DNA of 17,643 nt from Bacteriovorax stolpii (GCA_945890905.1 CAMDDI010000039.1:1-17643); one strand, 5' to 3'. Shown: positions 1 through 7,299, counted from the stretch's first letter. A program made the numbers and translations. Notes: generated by a model from the letters alone, not told the origin.

Positions 1-774
1 CAAATAAACTTCATTATATAGATTTTGTGATTCTCCACCTGCCACTTGCAGTTCGGGATTGCTTAGTAGCCATCCGGAGTGCTCAGCAACTAAAGTAAAG
101 AGTGGTGCATGTTCCTCAATACCAAGAGCAAAATGAGTTCCCAACATCCGATGAAGTCCAAGCCTACCTTGCAGCTTAAATTCTTCAGTGAAGAGGTAGC
201 CAGTTACCTCTCTAGTCTTAACACTATCTTGTGCCAGGATCCCATCTACAGTCTCCGGCTTTATCATGGCATACAAAATCTCATGGAATATAAGTGCAGT
301 CTTGTTTTTATCATCAAGCACTGACCAGTGGTTTCGATCAATCATGATTGAGTTGTTTCTTCTGATCGCTAACTGCTTAAGGCCTTTATAGTTTAGCAGC
401 GAATTCTCATCTTCAATATTGACTAGGGCACTGTTCACTAATCTCCAGCTATAGAGGGCCATGGATTGAAGCAAAAATCGCGCAAAAAGTTGATCAATGG
501 CTTCTATCTCCGTTATCTTCTTAGAAATAGTTTCAACTGGGTAGGATGAATCTCTAAAAATTAATTTCAAAGCATTCAAAGTTCTTTCTTTTACTGCAAT
601 GTTCTCATCAATAAATGGATCAAGCTCGGCACCGGCTTCCACGAGATCCAATACATATAATTTACCTTCAATTTCGATTCCGTCTCCACCATTTCCACCG
701 CGTTCTCCGGCAAAAGCATGTACGCCTCCAAAAATTGCGACGGCGATCAAAAGTGTATGCATAATCTTTTTCAT
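1..774 (-). CDS. Secreted GGNGGDG-type protein of unknown function, partial (C-terminus beyond window)
   Basis: The minus-strand frame is open from ATG at 774 to the window edge (258 codons, no stop), so the gene is complete at its start and cut at its end. It begins with a Sec signal peptide (KK, then a hydrophobic stretch, then AFAG around residues 20-23). A glycine-rich GERGGNGGDG segment follows at the mature N-terminus. A motif FHEILYAMI lies near residue 165; its HE resembles the start of a zinc-protease HExxH, but the second His is replaced, so protease activity is not supported. I recall similar GNGGD secreted proteins of unknown role in Bdellovibrio-like bacteria. It starts 8 nt after the TIGR02147 gene stops, with AGGG as ribosome binding site, so the two are co-transcribed. 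The function is unknown; it is probably periplasmic or exported. Confidence 0.75.
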   Translation of the reverse strand, partial: MKKIMHTLLIAVAIFGGVHAFAGERGGNGGDGIEIEGKLYVLDLVEAGAELDPFIDENIAVKERTLNALKLIFRDSSYPVETISKKITEIEAIDQLFARFLLQSMALYSWRLVNSALVNIEDENSLLNYKGLKQLAIRRNNSIMIDRNHWSVLDDKNKTALIFHEILYAMIKPETVDGILAQDSVKTREVTGYLFTEEFKLQGRLGLHRMLGTHFALGIEEHAPLFTLVAEHSGWLLSNPELQVAGGESQNLYNEVYL

Positions 775-782
775 ATAAATCC

Positions 783-1571
783 CTATTTACCTTGTTCTAA
801 GTTTGTTAACGGAAATAAGTACATGCAAACTCTGTAAACTTCTTTGGCCTCATCATCATTCATCAGATTCTCCAAATCATCTTGGGCCTGACGAATAATT
901 TCTTTTGCCCTCTTCAATGTTTCCGGATTAGCGGGAAAAGTGTAATTGGTAAAATCACGCTTATCGACATTTACCTCCACAAGCTTTGACTTTGCCATCT
1001 CCATGTCATTTAAATGCATGCGCTGAAGGGAGAGATCACGAATATCATCTGTCGACCGAACAGCTTGAGAAGTGCGGGTCATATTCCCTTTCTCATCAAT
1101 ACGAATCAGATTTAAATGCTGAAGTCTTAAAATTGCTTTTCGGGCATCCAAATCAGCGACACCTAGACGGTTGGCAATCCAACTTATTTCGGACTGAAAA
1201 CCTTTCACTCTAATTAAAGAGAGAATGGCAAAATGAATCCACTCGGAGATCAGTTCAAATTGATTGGAGTTTAATTTTAAAACTTCTAACTCTTCTTTAC
1301 GAACTTTTTGTGTTTGTGTATTGCGCTTCAATTTGAGAGGAAAATCGTGCAAGAGATCAGATCGTTCAGAAGGATCAAGCATAAGTCGATCTGCAATCTG
1401 TTCGGCAATTTTTCGGGAAACACGGCGTTCACCTTTTAATATTTCGTTGGTCGCTGCTGGCTGCATACCGAGGCGAGTGGCAAGGGCCCTCATAGAGAAG
1501 CTCGGATTCTTAGCTTTGATTTCTAAGAATTTGCGTTGAAGTAATTGTTGAACTCGAAGCTGCTCATTCAT
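783..1571 (-). CDS. TIGR02147-family regulator with N-terminal helix-turn-helix
   Basis: A 262-residue protein. Residues about 25-50 (SMRALATRLGMQPAATNEIL, then KGERRVS) read as an XRE/Cro-like helix-turn-helix. The middle (about 95-165, SEWIHFAILSLIRVKG onwards) looks like a second winged-helix-like domain, including an ANRLGVADLDARKAILRL segment. The C-terminus, with DMEMAKSKLVEVNVDKRDFTN and RAKEIIRQAQDDLENLM, is the conserved region I associate with TIGR02147. The start at 1571 is supported by an AGGG about 8 nt upstream. It is a cytoplasmic DNA-binding protein by inference. It sits directly ahead of a secreted-protein gene, the usual setting for this family, and probably controls that gene and itself. 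The ligand is unknown. A short palindrome (TACCA-CTA-TGGTA, 1603-1615) lies about 32 nt upstream of the start and is a candidate operator. Confidence 0.8.
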   Translation of the reverse strand: MNEQLRVQQLLQRKFLEIKAKNPSFSMRALATRLGMQPAATNEILKGERRVSRKIAEQIADRLMLDPSERSDLLHDFPLKLKRNTQTQKVRKEELEVLKLNSNQFELISEWIHFAILSLIRVKGFQSEISWIANRLGVADLDARKAILRLQHLNLIRIDEKGNMTRTSQAVRSTDDIRDLSLQRMHLNDMEMAKSKLVEVNVDKRDFTNYTFPANPETLKRAKEIIRQAQDDLENLMNDDEAKEVYRVCMYLFPLTNLEQGK

Positions 1572-1674
1572 GTATGTACCCTAATCAGCATTTAGATAAC
1601 TTTACCACTATGGTACAAGAAACTCTTTAGTGAGGTACACCTTGAAGAGATTACTCGCCTCTGTTGATTTTTTT

Positions 1675-1681
1675 GACACTT
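1675..1681 (+). repeat. Candidate target-site duplication, left copy (GACACTT)
   Basis: The 7-bp GACACTT recurs in the same orientation at 3003-3009, on the far side of the IS. The first nine bases inside each copy, GTTTATAGT and (complement strand) GGTTTTACT, are also similar, which fits these being the true ends. Chance occurrence of a 7-mer near both ends cannot be excluded. Confidence 0.45.
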
Positions 1682-1696
1682 GTTTATAGTTGTGTT

Positions 1697-1748
1697 GAAG
1701 TTCAGCGATTGTGTCGTGTTATCGGTTCAGCGATTATGTCCTATCCAG
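1697..1748 (+). repeat. Left terminal inverted repeat of the IS, two motif copies
   Basis: Two direct copies of GTTCAGCGATT(G/A)TGTC lie at 1700-1715 and 1725-1740, 25 bp apart, with 15 of 16 bases identical. The inner copy extends into CCTATCCAG. The transposase stop codon (1741-1743) lies inside this repeat. Confidence 0.75.
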
Positions 1749-2880
1749 CTTTCAAGTGCCTGGTTTCTTTCTTTAGCTTTTTAACTGATACGACCCTTCC
1801 CATGATATCAAAACTAACTTTTCCATCAAGATGGGTATTTATATTCACTAGTCTGTGAGCGTGGTTAGTCTTCTCATCAACAAAATGCAAATCTCCTCCG
1901 TAACTAAAGACCTGACCTTCATTAATTTTTCTCTGTTCTTTCCTGCAGAATATAAGGTCTAGATCTCCGAAGACATTTGGAAGATATGCACGATTAGGAT
2001 TTTGAGCATCAACTCCAAACTGCTTGTTAAAAAGGTGGATATAACAATCTTTCAAAAAGGAATTTGCGTCCTCAAAGGTTTTTATTCCTCTGAGTCGCAT
2101 CTCTGATATAAGTCGGTCTTGAAGCGTTCTAAAAACTCTCTCTACTCGACCTTTGGCCTGTGGAGAGCTTGCAATGAAGAGTTTACTATTTACCATCTCT
2201 AGAGCTCGGGCGATCTGCGAGGTCCAGTCTCTCTCAACTTTGCCATAGATACCTGCTTGATCAAAATAGAAAGCTTCTGGTATCCCATATTCATCAACAA
2301 TTTCTCGAATGACTTTAAGACCGCCAAGACTCGTTTCTCCTTTGAAGAATTCTGCGGCTAGAATCTTTCCCGTAGCATCGTCCATTGCTACTAAGAGCGT
2401 AGAGGGCTTTCCACCAAACCATAAATGAGGACTACCATCGAATTGAACGAGCATACCTTCTTGAGCAAGTCTTGGACGAAGAGGATGAACAGTCTTGTAG
2501 TTTCTACGTCTATGTTTAGTCAGCCCATGTTTTTTTGCCCATCTTTCAAGTGTCGTTTTCTTTACTCGGATATCTTCATTCTCTAGCAACATTTCTCGAA
2601 AATGTGTGAGATTAAATCCCTGATATTTTGTCCGAAGCAAATGAATGATTTGATCTTCGAAGGCCTGGGGTAGTTTATTTGAAGCTTTGTTACCTTGGTT
2701 GCCGTGGAGAACCCCTAAAAAGTCGGCTTCCCTGACAGCTTTAACTATCCTTTGAGCTTGCCGGTAGCTTTTACCAATCAGCGGAGCAAGATCCGTGATC
2801 TTAAGTTCGTTGCCGATAACTTTAAGGGCGAGTCTGTACTCTTTAAGCTCTGACTGTGACATAAAAATCCCATCCTTCAT
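1741..2880 (-). CDS. IS transposase with integrase-type DDE core
   Basis: A 379-residue protein, complete. The N-terminus (about 20-60) holds a helix-turn-helix of the kind ITDLAPLIGKSYRQAQRIVK, followed by NQGNKASNKLP. A second helix-turn-helix-like stretch includes VKKTTLERWAKKHGL (107-120). The catalytic core carries D148 (VQFDGSPHLWF), D207 (FYFDQAG) and E247 (SPQAKGRVERVFRTLQDRL), giving a D-58-D-39-E spacing that suits an RNase-H-fold transposase. The DGSPHLWF and PQAKGRVERV segments resemble ISNCY-group transposases; a looser relation to IS481/IS3-type rve proteins is also possible. The gene fills the element, its stop lying in the left inverted repeat. ATG 2880 has AAGGGG at 7-nt spacing, but that sequence is buried in a hairpin. 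Met7 (codon at 2860-2862), preceded by GGATGGG, is an alternative start. Confidence 0.88.
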   Translation of the reverse strand: MKDGIFMSQSELKEYRLALKVIGNELKITDLAPLIGKSYRQAQRIVKAVREADFLGVLHGNQGNKASNKLPQAFEDQIIHLLRTKYQGFNLTHFREMLLENEDIRVKKTTLERWAKKHGLTKHRRRNYKTVHPLRPRLAQEGMLVQFDGSPHLWFGGKPSTLLVAMDDATGKILAAEFFKGETSLGGLKVIREIVDEYGIPEAFYFDQAGIYGKVERDWTSQIARALEMVNSKLFIASSPQAKGRVERVFRTLQDRLISEMRLRGIKTFEDANSFLKDCYIHLFNKQFGVDAQNPNRAYLPNVFGDLDLIFCRKEQRKINEGQVFSYGGDLHFVDEKTNHAHRLVNINTHLDGKVSFDIMGRVVSVKKLKKETRHLKAG

Positions 2881-2887
2881 TGAATAA

Positions 2888-2915
2888 CCCCTTAAAAAAT
2901 CATTTCTTTAAGGGG
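2888..2915 (-). promoter_or_regulatory. Hairpin sequestering the transposase ribosome binding site
   Basis: In the transposase mRNA, CCCCUUAAAGAA pairs with UUUUUUAAGGGG around an AUGA loop: 12 base pairs including one G-U. The 3' arm contains AAGGGG, the Shine-Dalgarno sequence 7 nt before AUG 2880. On the opposite strand the G-U becomes an A-C mismatch, so the fold is better in the transposase transcript. It resembles the structures that keep read-through transcripts of IS10/IS50/IS200-type elements from being translated. It could instead be a weak terminator, but the tail (UUAUUC) is a poor U-tract. Confidence 0.6.
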
Positions 2916-2926
2916 ATCACACTTAT

Positions 2927-2981
2927 CTGGAATAGGACATAATCGCTGAACCGTAGAATGACGTCATAATCGTCTAACTTC
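2927..2981 (-). repeat. Right terminal inverted repeat of the IS, two motif copies
   Basis: Read on the minus strand, the inner copy GTTCAGCGATTATGTC (2936-2951) matches the left inner copy exactly. The outer copy GTTAGACGATTATGAC (2963-2978) is degenerate (12 of 16 bases). Both outer copies are preceded by GAA, as at the left end, so the inverted similarity spans roughly 50 bp. Confidence 0.7.
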
Positions 2982-3002
2982 TATACAGTCCGAAGTAAAA
3001 CC

Positions 3003-3009
3003 GACACTT
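3003..3009 (+). repeat. Candidate target-site duplication, right copy (GACACTT)
   Basis: Direct-repeat partner of 1675-1681. If correct, the element is 1321 bp and makes a 7-bp duplication. Confidence 0.45.
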
Positions 3010-3127
3010 TAACCCCCATAAGCCCCTGAATCCTTATCTCCCTTTGTGGCAGCAGACTTGCTTTACTTATTACATGGAAGCCTTGAGTTTCCTCATGTGT
3101 TTATTAAAACGTGGTAAGGATTAGGGA

Positions 3128-4177
3128 ATGAAAAAAGCTGCAAAAACACTCTTAGCACTTTCTTTAAGTTTGCACCTCTCGGTAGCATTCTCTCAATCTG
3201 TTTCAAACTTAGCTTATAATGCTGAACTTCTTATTTCTCGTTATGCTTCTTGGGGGATTGATCCAGATAAACATTTGGCTTCAATTAATCTTCGCGATTC
3301 ATGGCTTAAATTCAAAAAGAATAAAGATATCGTAGTGGCAGTTATCGATACAGGAATCCAAGGTGATCATCAGTTTTTTGCTAATAACATCTATGTAGTA
3401 GGTGGTAAAAAGTCTGATTCAAATTACGGTATGGATTTTTCTGGGGAAAAAGTGACTAACGCTCCAACTGATCAACACGGTCACGGAACTCATGTTGCTG
3501 GTATTGTTAAATCAATCTTTCCTGAGGTTAAAATCCTTGCTCTTAAATACTACAATCCCAAAGCTTCTGGTCAGGCCAATCTTGATGCAACCATTAAAGC
3601 TCTTCAGTACGCAGTTGATAATAACGTTGATGTGATTAACTACTCTGGAGGCGGTCCAGAAGCTTCTGTAGAAGAGCTTCGTGTACTTAAACTTGCTGAG
3701 AAAAAAGGAATTCTTGTTATCGCAGCTGCTGGTAACGAGCATTCAAATATCGATGATAAACGTCACGCTTACTACCCAGCTTCTTACGGTCTTTCTAACA
3801 TAGTAACTGTTGGTGCTCATGATGATGGTCTTAATATCATCCCTTCTTCAAACTACGGTAAGAACTCAGTTGATATCGCAGCTCCTGGTCACCGTATCCG
3901 TTCAGCGATCCCTGGAAATGGTGCTGGATACATGACAGGAACTAGCCAGGCAACAGCTTTTGTTACTGGTGTAGCCGCTTTAATTAAAGCGAAATATCCT
4001 AAGATGAAATATGATCAAGTCAAGAACATCATCCTGAGCTCTTCGCTTAAAGTGAAAACTTTCGAAGGTAAGATTTTGGGTTCTGGTAAGCTAGATGCTG
4101 GTCGCGCGATTGAGTTAGCCGATAGCGTAAACCAAAAACTTGAACTTCCTACTGTTCGTTCTGTAGCAAACCACTAA
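3128..4177 (+). CDS. Secreted subtilisin-like serine protease (peptidase S8)
   Basis: A 349-residue protein with a Sec signal peptide (residues about 1-23, MKKAAKTLLAL to AFSQ). The S8 catalytic domain shows all active-site parts: Asp74 (VVAVIDTGIQG), His119 (HGHGTHVAG), oxyanion Asn203 (AAAGNEHSN) and Ser273 (TGTSQATAFVTG). It hydrolyses peptide bonds outside the cytoplasm. Only about 50 residues lie between the predicted signal cleavage and Asp74, which leaves no room for a normal inhibitor-I9 propeptide, and there is no large C-terminal domain, so this is a minimal S8 enzyme. The start has GGATTAGGG just upstream. The gene is the first after the IS; I see no convincing sigma70 promoter in 3010-3127. 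lnt follows after 15 nt. A role in prey or polymer digestion is possible but not shown. Confidence 0.93.
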   Translation: MKKAAKTLLALSLSLHLSVAFSQSVSNLAYNAELLISRYASWGIDPDKHLASINLRDSWLKFKKNKDIVVAVIDTGIQGDHQFFANNIYVVGGKKSDSNYGMDFSGEKVTNAPTDQHGHGTHVAGIVKSIFPEVKILALKYYNPKASGQANLDATIKALQYAVDNNVDVINYSGGGPEASVEELRVLKLAEKKGILVIAAAGNEHSNIDDKRHAYYPASYGLSNIVTVGAHDDGLNIIPSSNYGKNSVDIAAPGHRIRSAIPGNGAGYMTGTSQATAFVTGVAALIKAKYPKMKYDQVKNIILSSSLKVKTFEGKILGSGKLDAGRAIELADSVNQKLELPTVRSVANH

Positions 4178-4192
4178 AATTTCTCCTACAAT

Positions 4193-5743
4193 GTGGAGAT
4201 GAATTCTCTACTTAAATCAATTCTATACAGTTTTGTTGCTGGCTGTTTATATGCTTTCACCTATCCTTCTTTTTTAGGCACAGGTTGGTTTCCCCTTTTA
4301 TTTATCGCTCTCCCCATTTTTATTTGGCGTTTAGAAGGCACTGAAACGTTAAAACAGAGTCTAATCTTGGTGTTCTTTTATAATCTTGGCCTGAACGTTA
4401 CCGGGTTTTACTGGATTCCTCAAACTCTCAGAGAATTTGGTCAGCTGCCTTATTTTATTTCAGTTATCCTCGGTGCACTTTTTTCCTTTATTCTCCAGCC
4501 GCACTGGTGGATTTATGGCTTCTGGAAAAAATTCCGTCCAGGTTGGAACTGGTATTCAGAAAGAGGTGTGCTTATTTCTGCGTTGATTCTGACTCTGCTT
4601 GAGCGCTATTTTCCGCAACAGTTTCCCATTTATGCCGGAAGTCCATGGCTTCACCTTGCTCCTTACCTAGGACTTGCACCTATTTTAGGTGTGGTTGGAT
4701 TTAGCTTCATGACTTATTGGGTGGCCATGGAGTCCATCACTCAACTTTCTATGAGGAAATTCCGTTCACAAGTTTGGATTTTTTTAGTGATCTTTGTAGG
4801 ATTTAATACTTTATATCCGGCCCGAAATCCCACCAACACTCCTAAACTCGCAGTCAGAATTGTTCAGGCCAATATTGGTAACTTTATGAAAATTTCTGGT
4901 GAACAAGGAGATGACGTGTCTCTTGATGTTATCACCAAGAATTATCAAAAACTCTCCACCGTTCAAAATGGCTTTGTACCTAAGCTTATCGTGTGGCCTG
5001 AGACAGCTTATCCCCATCCCTTTTATGGTCAGCAATCCGAGTTGAGTCCGATTTTTGGTGAGACCATGAAATCCCAAAATGCAGAGATGCTCATTGGAGG
5101 TTACGAGCAAGACACTTCCAAAACAATTTTTGATATGATCGAGAGCATCTACAATGCTTCTCTGCTCTTGAGTGATGATAAAATCAAAGCGAGCTATCAC
5201 AAAAATATTCTCATCCCATTTGGTGAGACTCTTCCTTTTGGTCCTTTCAACCGCAAAATCGTCACCATGGTTCCTGCAGTTTCTTTGTTTGCCCGAGGAG
5301 AAGGAACTCCCTTGATGGAAACTAAAGATAAGTTCAGGTTTGTGACACCTATTTGTTATGAGATTTTAGAATCAAACTATATGCGCTCACTTCTCAATCA
5401 GTATCAAGGAAATCATTTGATTGTGAATCACACTAATGATTCTTGGTATGGAAATACCGCCGAGCCTTATCAGCATTTATTTTTATCTAAGTGGCGGGCC
5501 CTAGAGTTTAATTTACCAATCGTGCGCAGTACCAACACAGGTATCACATCTGTGATATACGCCGATGCTAGTGAATCTAAAAGACTTGAGATTGGAACAG
5601 AAGGCACTCTTGATGTCATGGTTCCTACGGGATCAGGCCAGTCCACGGTCTACCAAGACTATGGAGCACTTCCGCTCTACGCTTTATTCTTATTTTTGAT
5701 TTTAGAAACTTGGATTAGAGACCGTAAAAATTCTTTGATCTAG
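4193..5743 (+). CDS. lnt: Apolipoprotein N-acyltransferase (Lnt)
   Basis: This inner-membrane enzyme transfers the third acyl chain from phospholipid to the N-terminal Cys of lipoproteins. The 516-residue length and order fit the family: several N-terminal membrane segments (from residue 5 to about 205), then a nitrilase-like periplasmic domain (about 218-480), then a last membrane segment (490-508). The expected catalytic triad is present: Glu270 (LIVWPETAYP), Lys337 (YHKNILIPFGE) and Cys388 (TPICYEILES). The long frame begins at GTG 4193; ATG 4199, two codons later, is equally likely. Neither has a well-spaced Shine-Dalgarno, so translation may be coupled to the protease gene ending 15 nt upstream. 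Its stop overlaps the stop of the convergent kdsD gene by 4 nt. It acts on lipoproteins such as the one encoded at 6778. Confidence 0.95.
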   Translation: MEMNSLLKSILYSFVAGCLYAFTYPSFLGTGWFPLLFIALPIFIWRLEGTETLKQSLILVFFYNLGLNVTGFYWIPQTLREFGQLPYFISVILGALFSFILQPHWWIYGFWKKFRPGWNWYSERGVLISALILTLLERYFPQQFPIYAGSPWLHLAPYLGLAPILGVVGFSFMTYWVAMESITQLSMRKFRSQVWIFLVIFVGFNTLYPARNPTNTPKLAVRIVQANIGNFMKISGEQGDDVSLDVITKNYQKLSTVQNGFVPKLIVWPETAYPHPFYGQQSELSPIFGETMKSQNAEMLIGGYEQDTSKTIFDMIESIYNASLLLSDDKIKASYHKNILIPFGETLPFGPFNRKIVTMVPAVSLFARGEGTPLMETKDKFRFVTPICYEILESNYMRSLLNQYQGNHLIVNHTNDSWYGNTAEPYQHLFLSKWRALEFNLPIVRSTNTGITSVIYADASESKRLEIGTEGTLDVMVPTGSGQSTVYQDYGALPLYALFLFLILETWIRDRKNSLI

Positions 5744-6726
5744 CCTCGTGAAGAATTAAATCCGGCCTTGAAGAGGTCATGGAGTCTGAGTACGCCCATG
5801 AATTTTCCATCTTCAACTACCGGAACAACCGAGATTAAGCGCTTAGGATTCTCCATGACCTTAAGTGCCTCAAAGGCCAAGGTTGAAGGTGTAAGAAAAG
5901 TTGGCTCAGAAGTCATAAGTTCTTTCACTGAAGTTCGGATAGCATCAGGACTCTTGGCAAAAGCGCGGCGGATATCACCTTCTACGATAATTCCCAACAT
6001 TTTACCGTCTTTAACAATGGCACACATTCCAACTGGTTTTTGAGTCATGGCAAGAATGGCATCTTGAAGAGTGGCCGATTCACTAACAACCGGACATTCG
6101 GAAAGTGGAATCATCAAACGGTCTACAGTGAGAGAAAGTGATTTTCCTAAAAGACCTGCAGGATGATTAATAGCAAATTTTTCTTTGGAAACTCCTAAAA
6201 CGTTTTCATATAGAACGGCCATGGCGTCCCCCAAGGCAAGAGCAACGGTGGTACTGGTGGTAGGGGCAAGATCATTGATGCAGGCCTCTTTCTCAACCGA
6301 AGCATCCAGTACAATGCCAGATTTAAGGGCAATGGGAGACTGAGTATTTCCCACCATAGCGATAATGCGCTCCTTAGGAACTAAGACATAGGGAAGAAGT
6401 GCCAGAAGCTCTTCTGTGGTCCCCGATTTACTAATGAGAACAATCGCATCAGATTTTGTTACTCTTCCCAGATCACCATGCATGGCCTCTGTAGGGTGAA
6501 GAAAAAATGAAGGCAGACCCAGAGATGAAAAAGTAGCAGCGATTTTTTGAGCTATCAGACCGGATTTACCTACGCCTGAGACAATTAAACTTCCCCCGGT
6601 ATTGGCCAGATATTCAAACAGAATCACTAGTTTCTTTGCTTCCTGCTCCTGAAAACGATCAGCTGTACGCTTAAGGGCTTCAGCTTCGGTAATCAATACT
6701 TGGGTAAAGAGCTTTTTATGATCCAT
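5740..6726 (-). CDS. kdsD: D-arabinose-5-phosphate isomerase (KdsD/KpsF type), SIS plus two CBS domains
   Basis: The enzyme interconverts ribulose 5-phosphate and arabinose 5-phosphate, the first committed precursor of Kdo for lipopolysaccharide (or capsule). The 328-residue length is typical. The SIS domain (about 40-175) includes SGVGKSGLIAQKIAATF (Lys54), FLHPTEAMHGDLG (His77, His83) and SKSGTTEELLALL. FAINHPAGLLGK (His188) closes the domain; two CBS motifs (about 200-325) follow, MCAIVKDGKMLGIIVEGDIRR and ISVVPVVEDGKFMGVLRLHDLF. The cytoplasmic enzyme stands alone here, with no kds or lpx neighbours, divergent from a lipoprotein gene 51 nt away. It is not possible from sequence to decide between the LPS (KdsD), capsule (KpsF) and glucitol (GutQ) versions; KdsD is the default for a single copy. 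Confidence 0.92.
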   Translation of the reverse strand: MDHKKLFTQVLITEAEALKRTADRFQEQEAKKLVILFEYLANTGGSLIVSGVGKSGLIAQKIAATFSSLGLPSFFLHPTEAMHGDLGRVTKSDAIVLISKSGTTEELLALLPYVLVPKERIIAMVGNTQSPIALKSGIVLDASVEKEACINDLAPTTSTTVALALGDAMAVLYENVLGVSKEKFAINHPAGLLGKSLSLTVDRLMIPLSECPVVSESATLQDAILAMTQKPVGMCAIVKDGKMLGIIVEGDIRRAFAKSPDAIRTSVKELMTSEPTFLTPSTLAFEALKVMENPKRLISVVPVVEDGKFMGVLRLHDLFKAGFNSSRG

Positions 6727-6777
6727 AAGGGTTCCAAATGATTTCTTTTTATATGATTCATTGATAACATAAAAGTC

Positions 6778-7299
6778 ATGAAATTTTATCCATTAATCGT
6801 CATGCTGCTATTTTTAAGTGCGTGCGCAAGTTACGAAAAATTTCGTCAGGTGACTGAAGAACTTGATATCCCATCTAAAATCTATAAAGCCGATTATAAC
6901 CAGACATGGCAGGCCGTCATTCAAGTGATGCGCAAATTCGATATCGCGCAACAAAATCAAGAAGCGGGCTTTATCAAAACACGCTGGATGGATAATACAC
7001 TTGAAGTCAATTTTGCAGACTCATTTGGATCTTCCGATGCTGTAAAAGCGGCCAAATTCAAGCTGGTTGTGAACGTAGTTAAAGGCTTCCGCTCTTCTCG
7101 CGAGGTTTCTAAAGTCACAATCTACAAGCGCCAGTTAATGGAGCAAGATTTCTTGCAAGGTTGGAAAGAAGTTTCTACTGATGGAATTACTGAAAAGACT
7201 CTGCTCTACCGGATTGAGCGCCTAATTGCCATTGACAACAAGCTCAAAGAAATTGATAAGGCCCGCGAGAAAGAGCAGCTTCAAAAATCTAATCTTTAA
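6778..7299 (+). CDS. Small lipoprotein of unknown function
   Basis: A 173-residue protein with a lipoprotein signal: hydrophobic stretch at residues 4-13 and lipobox LSAC with the lipidated Cys at 16, followed by Ala-Ser. The residue after Cys is Ala, not Asp, so under the enterobacterial rule it would go to the outer membrane. After a short linker comes a single domain (about 35-155) with YNQTWQAVIQVMRKFDI, GFIKTRW and KFKLVVNV, which looks like one alpha/beta helix-grip unit of the sort seen in BamC and other small envelope lipoproteins; this likeness is weak and by eye. The tail is charged and helical. It is divergent from kdsD, and its stop overlaps the convergent HEAT-repeat gene by 4 nt. 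The Shine-Dalgarno is weak. Confidence 0.8.
   Translation: MKFYPLIVMLLFLSACASYEKFRQVTEELDIPSKIYKADYNQTWQAVIQVMRKFDIAQQNQEAGFIKTRWMDNTLEVNFADSFGSSDAVKAAKFKLVVNVVKGFRSSREVSKVTIYKRQLMEQDFLQGWKEVSTDGITEKTLLYRIERLIAIDNKLKEIDKAREKEQLQKSNL

Larger units (their letters stand above)
1682..3002. mobile_element. Complete insertion sequence (ISNCY / IS481-like, DDE transposase)
   Basis: One intact transposase gene lies between terminal inverted repeats. The strongest pair is CGGTTCAGCGATTATGTCC at 1723 and its reverse complement ending at 2953 (22 bp identical, then one inserted base). The similarity continues outward through a second repeat copy to about 1691 and 2987. The outer limits given here rest on a 7-bp direct repeat GACACTT at 1675-1681 and 3003-3009, taken as the target duplication. 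Limits of 1691-2987, beginning TGTG and ending TACA, are the alternative. The element lies between the TIGR02147 gene and the subtilase gene and disrupts neither. The family assignment is from memory of transposases with the PQAKGRVERV motif. Confidence 0.75.

Noticed and set aside
109..324. Plus-strand frame of 71 codons
   Set aside because: It lies wholly antisense to the secreted GGNGGDG gene, has no ribosome site or recognisable domain, and the opposite frame is clearly coding.
1690..3005. Xer dif-like site as target of the IS
   Set aside because: Some related elements insert next to dif-type sites, but the flanks here show no recognisable XerC/XerD arms.
2988..3127. Possible promoter hexamers before the subtilase gene (TTGTGG / TATTAC, TTGAGT / TATTAA)
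   Set aside because: Spacing or match is poor in each case; nothing better than chance in AT-rich DNA.
4183..4198. CTCC...GGAG inverted repeat between the protease gene and lnt
   Set aside because: Only a 4-bp stem and no T-tract follows, so it is not a credible terminator.
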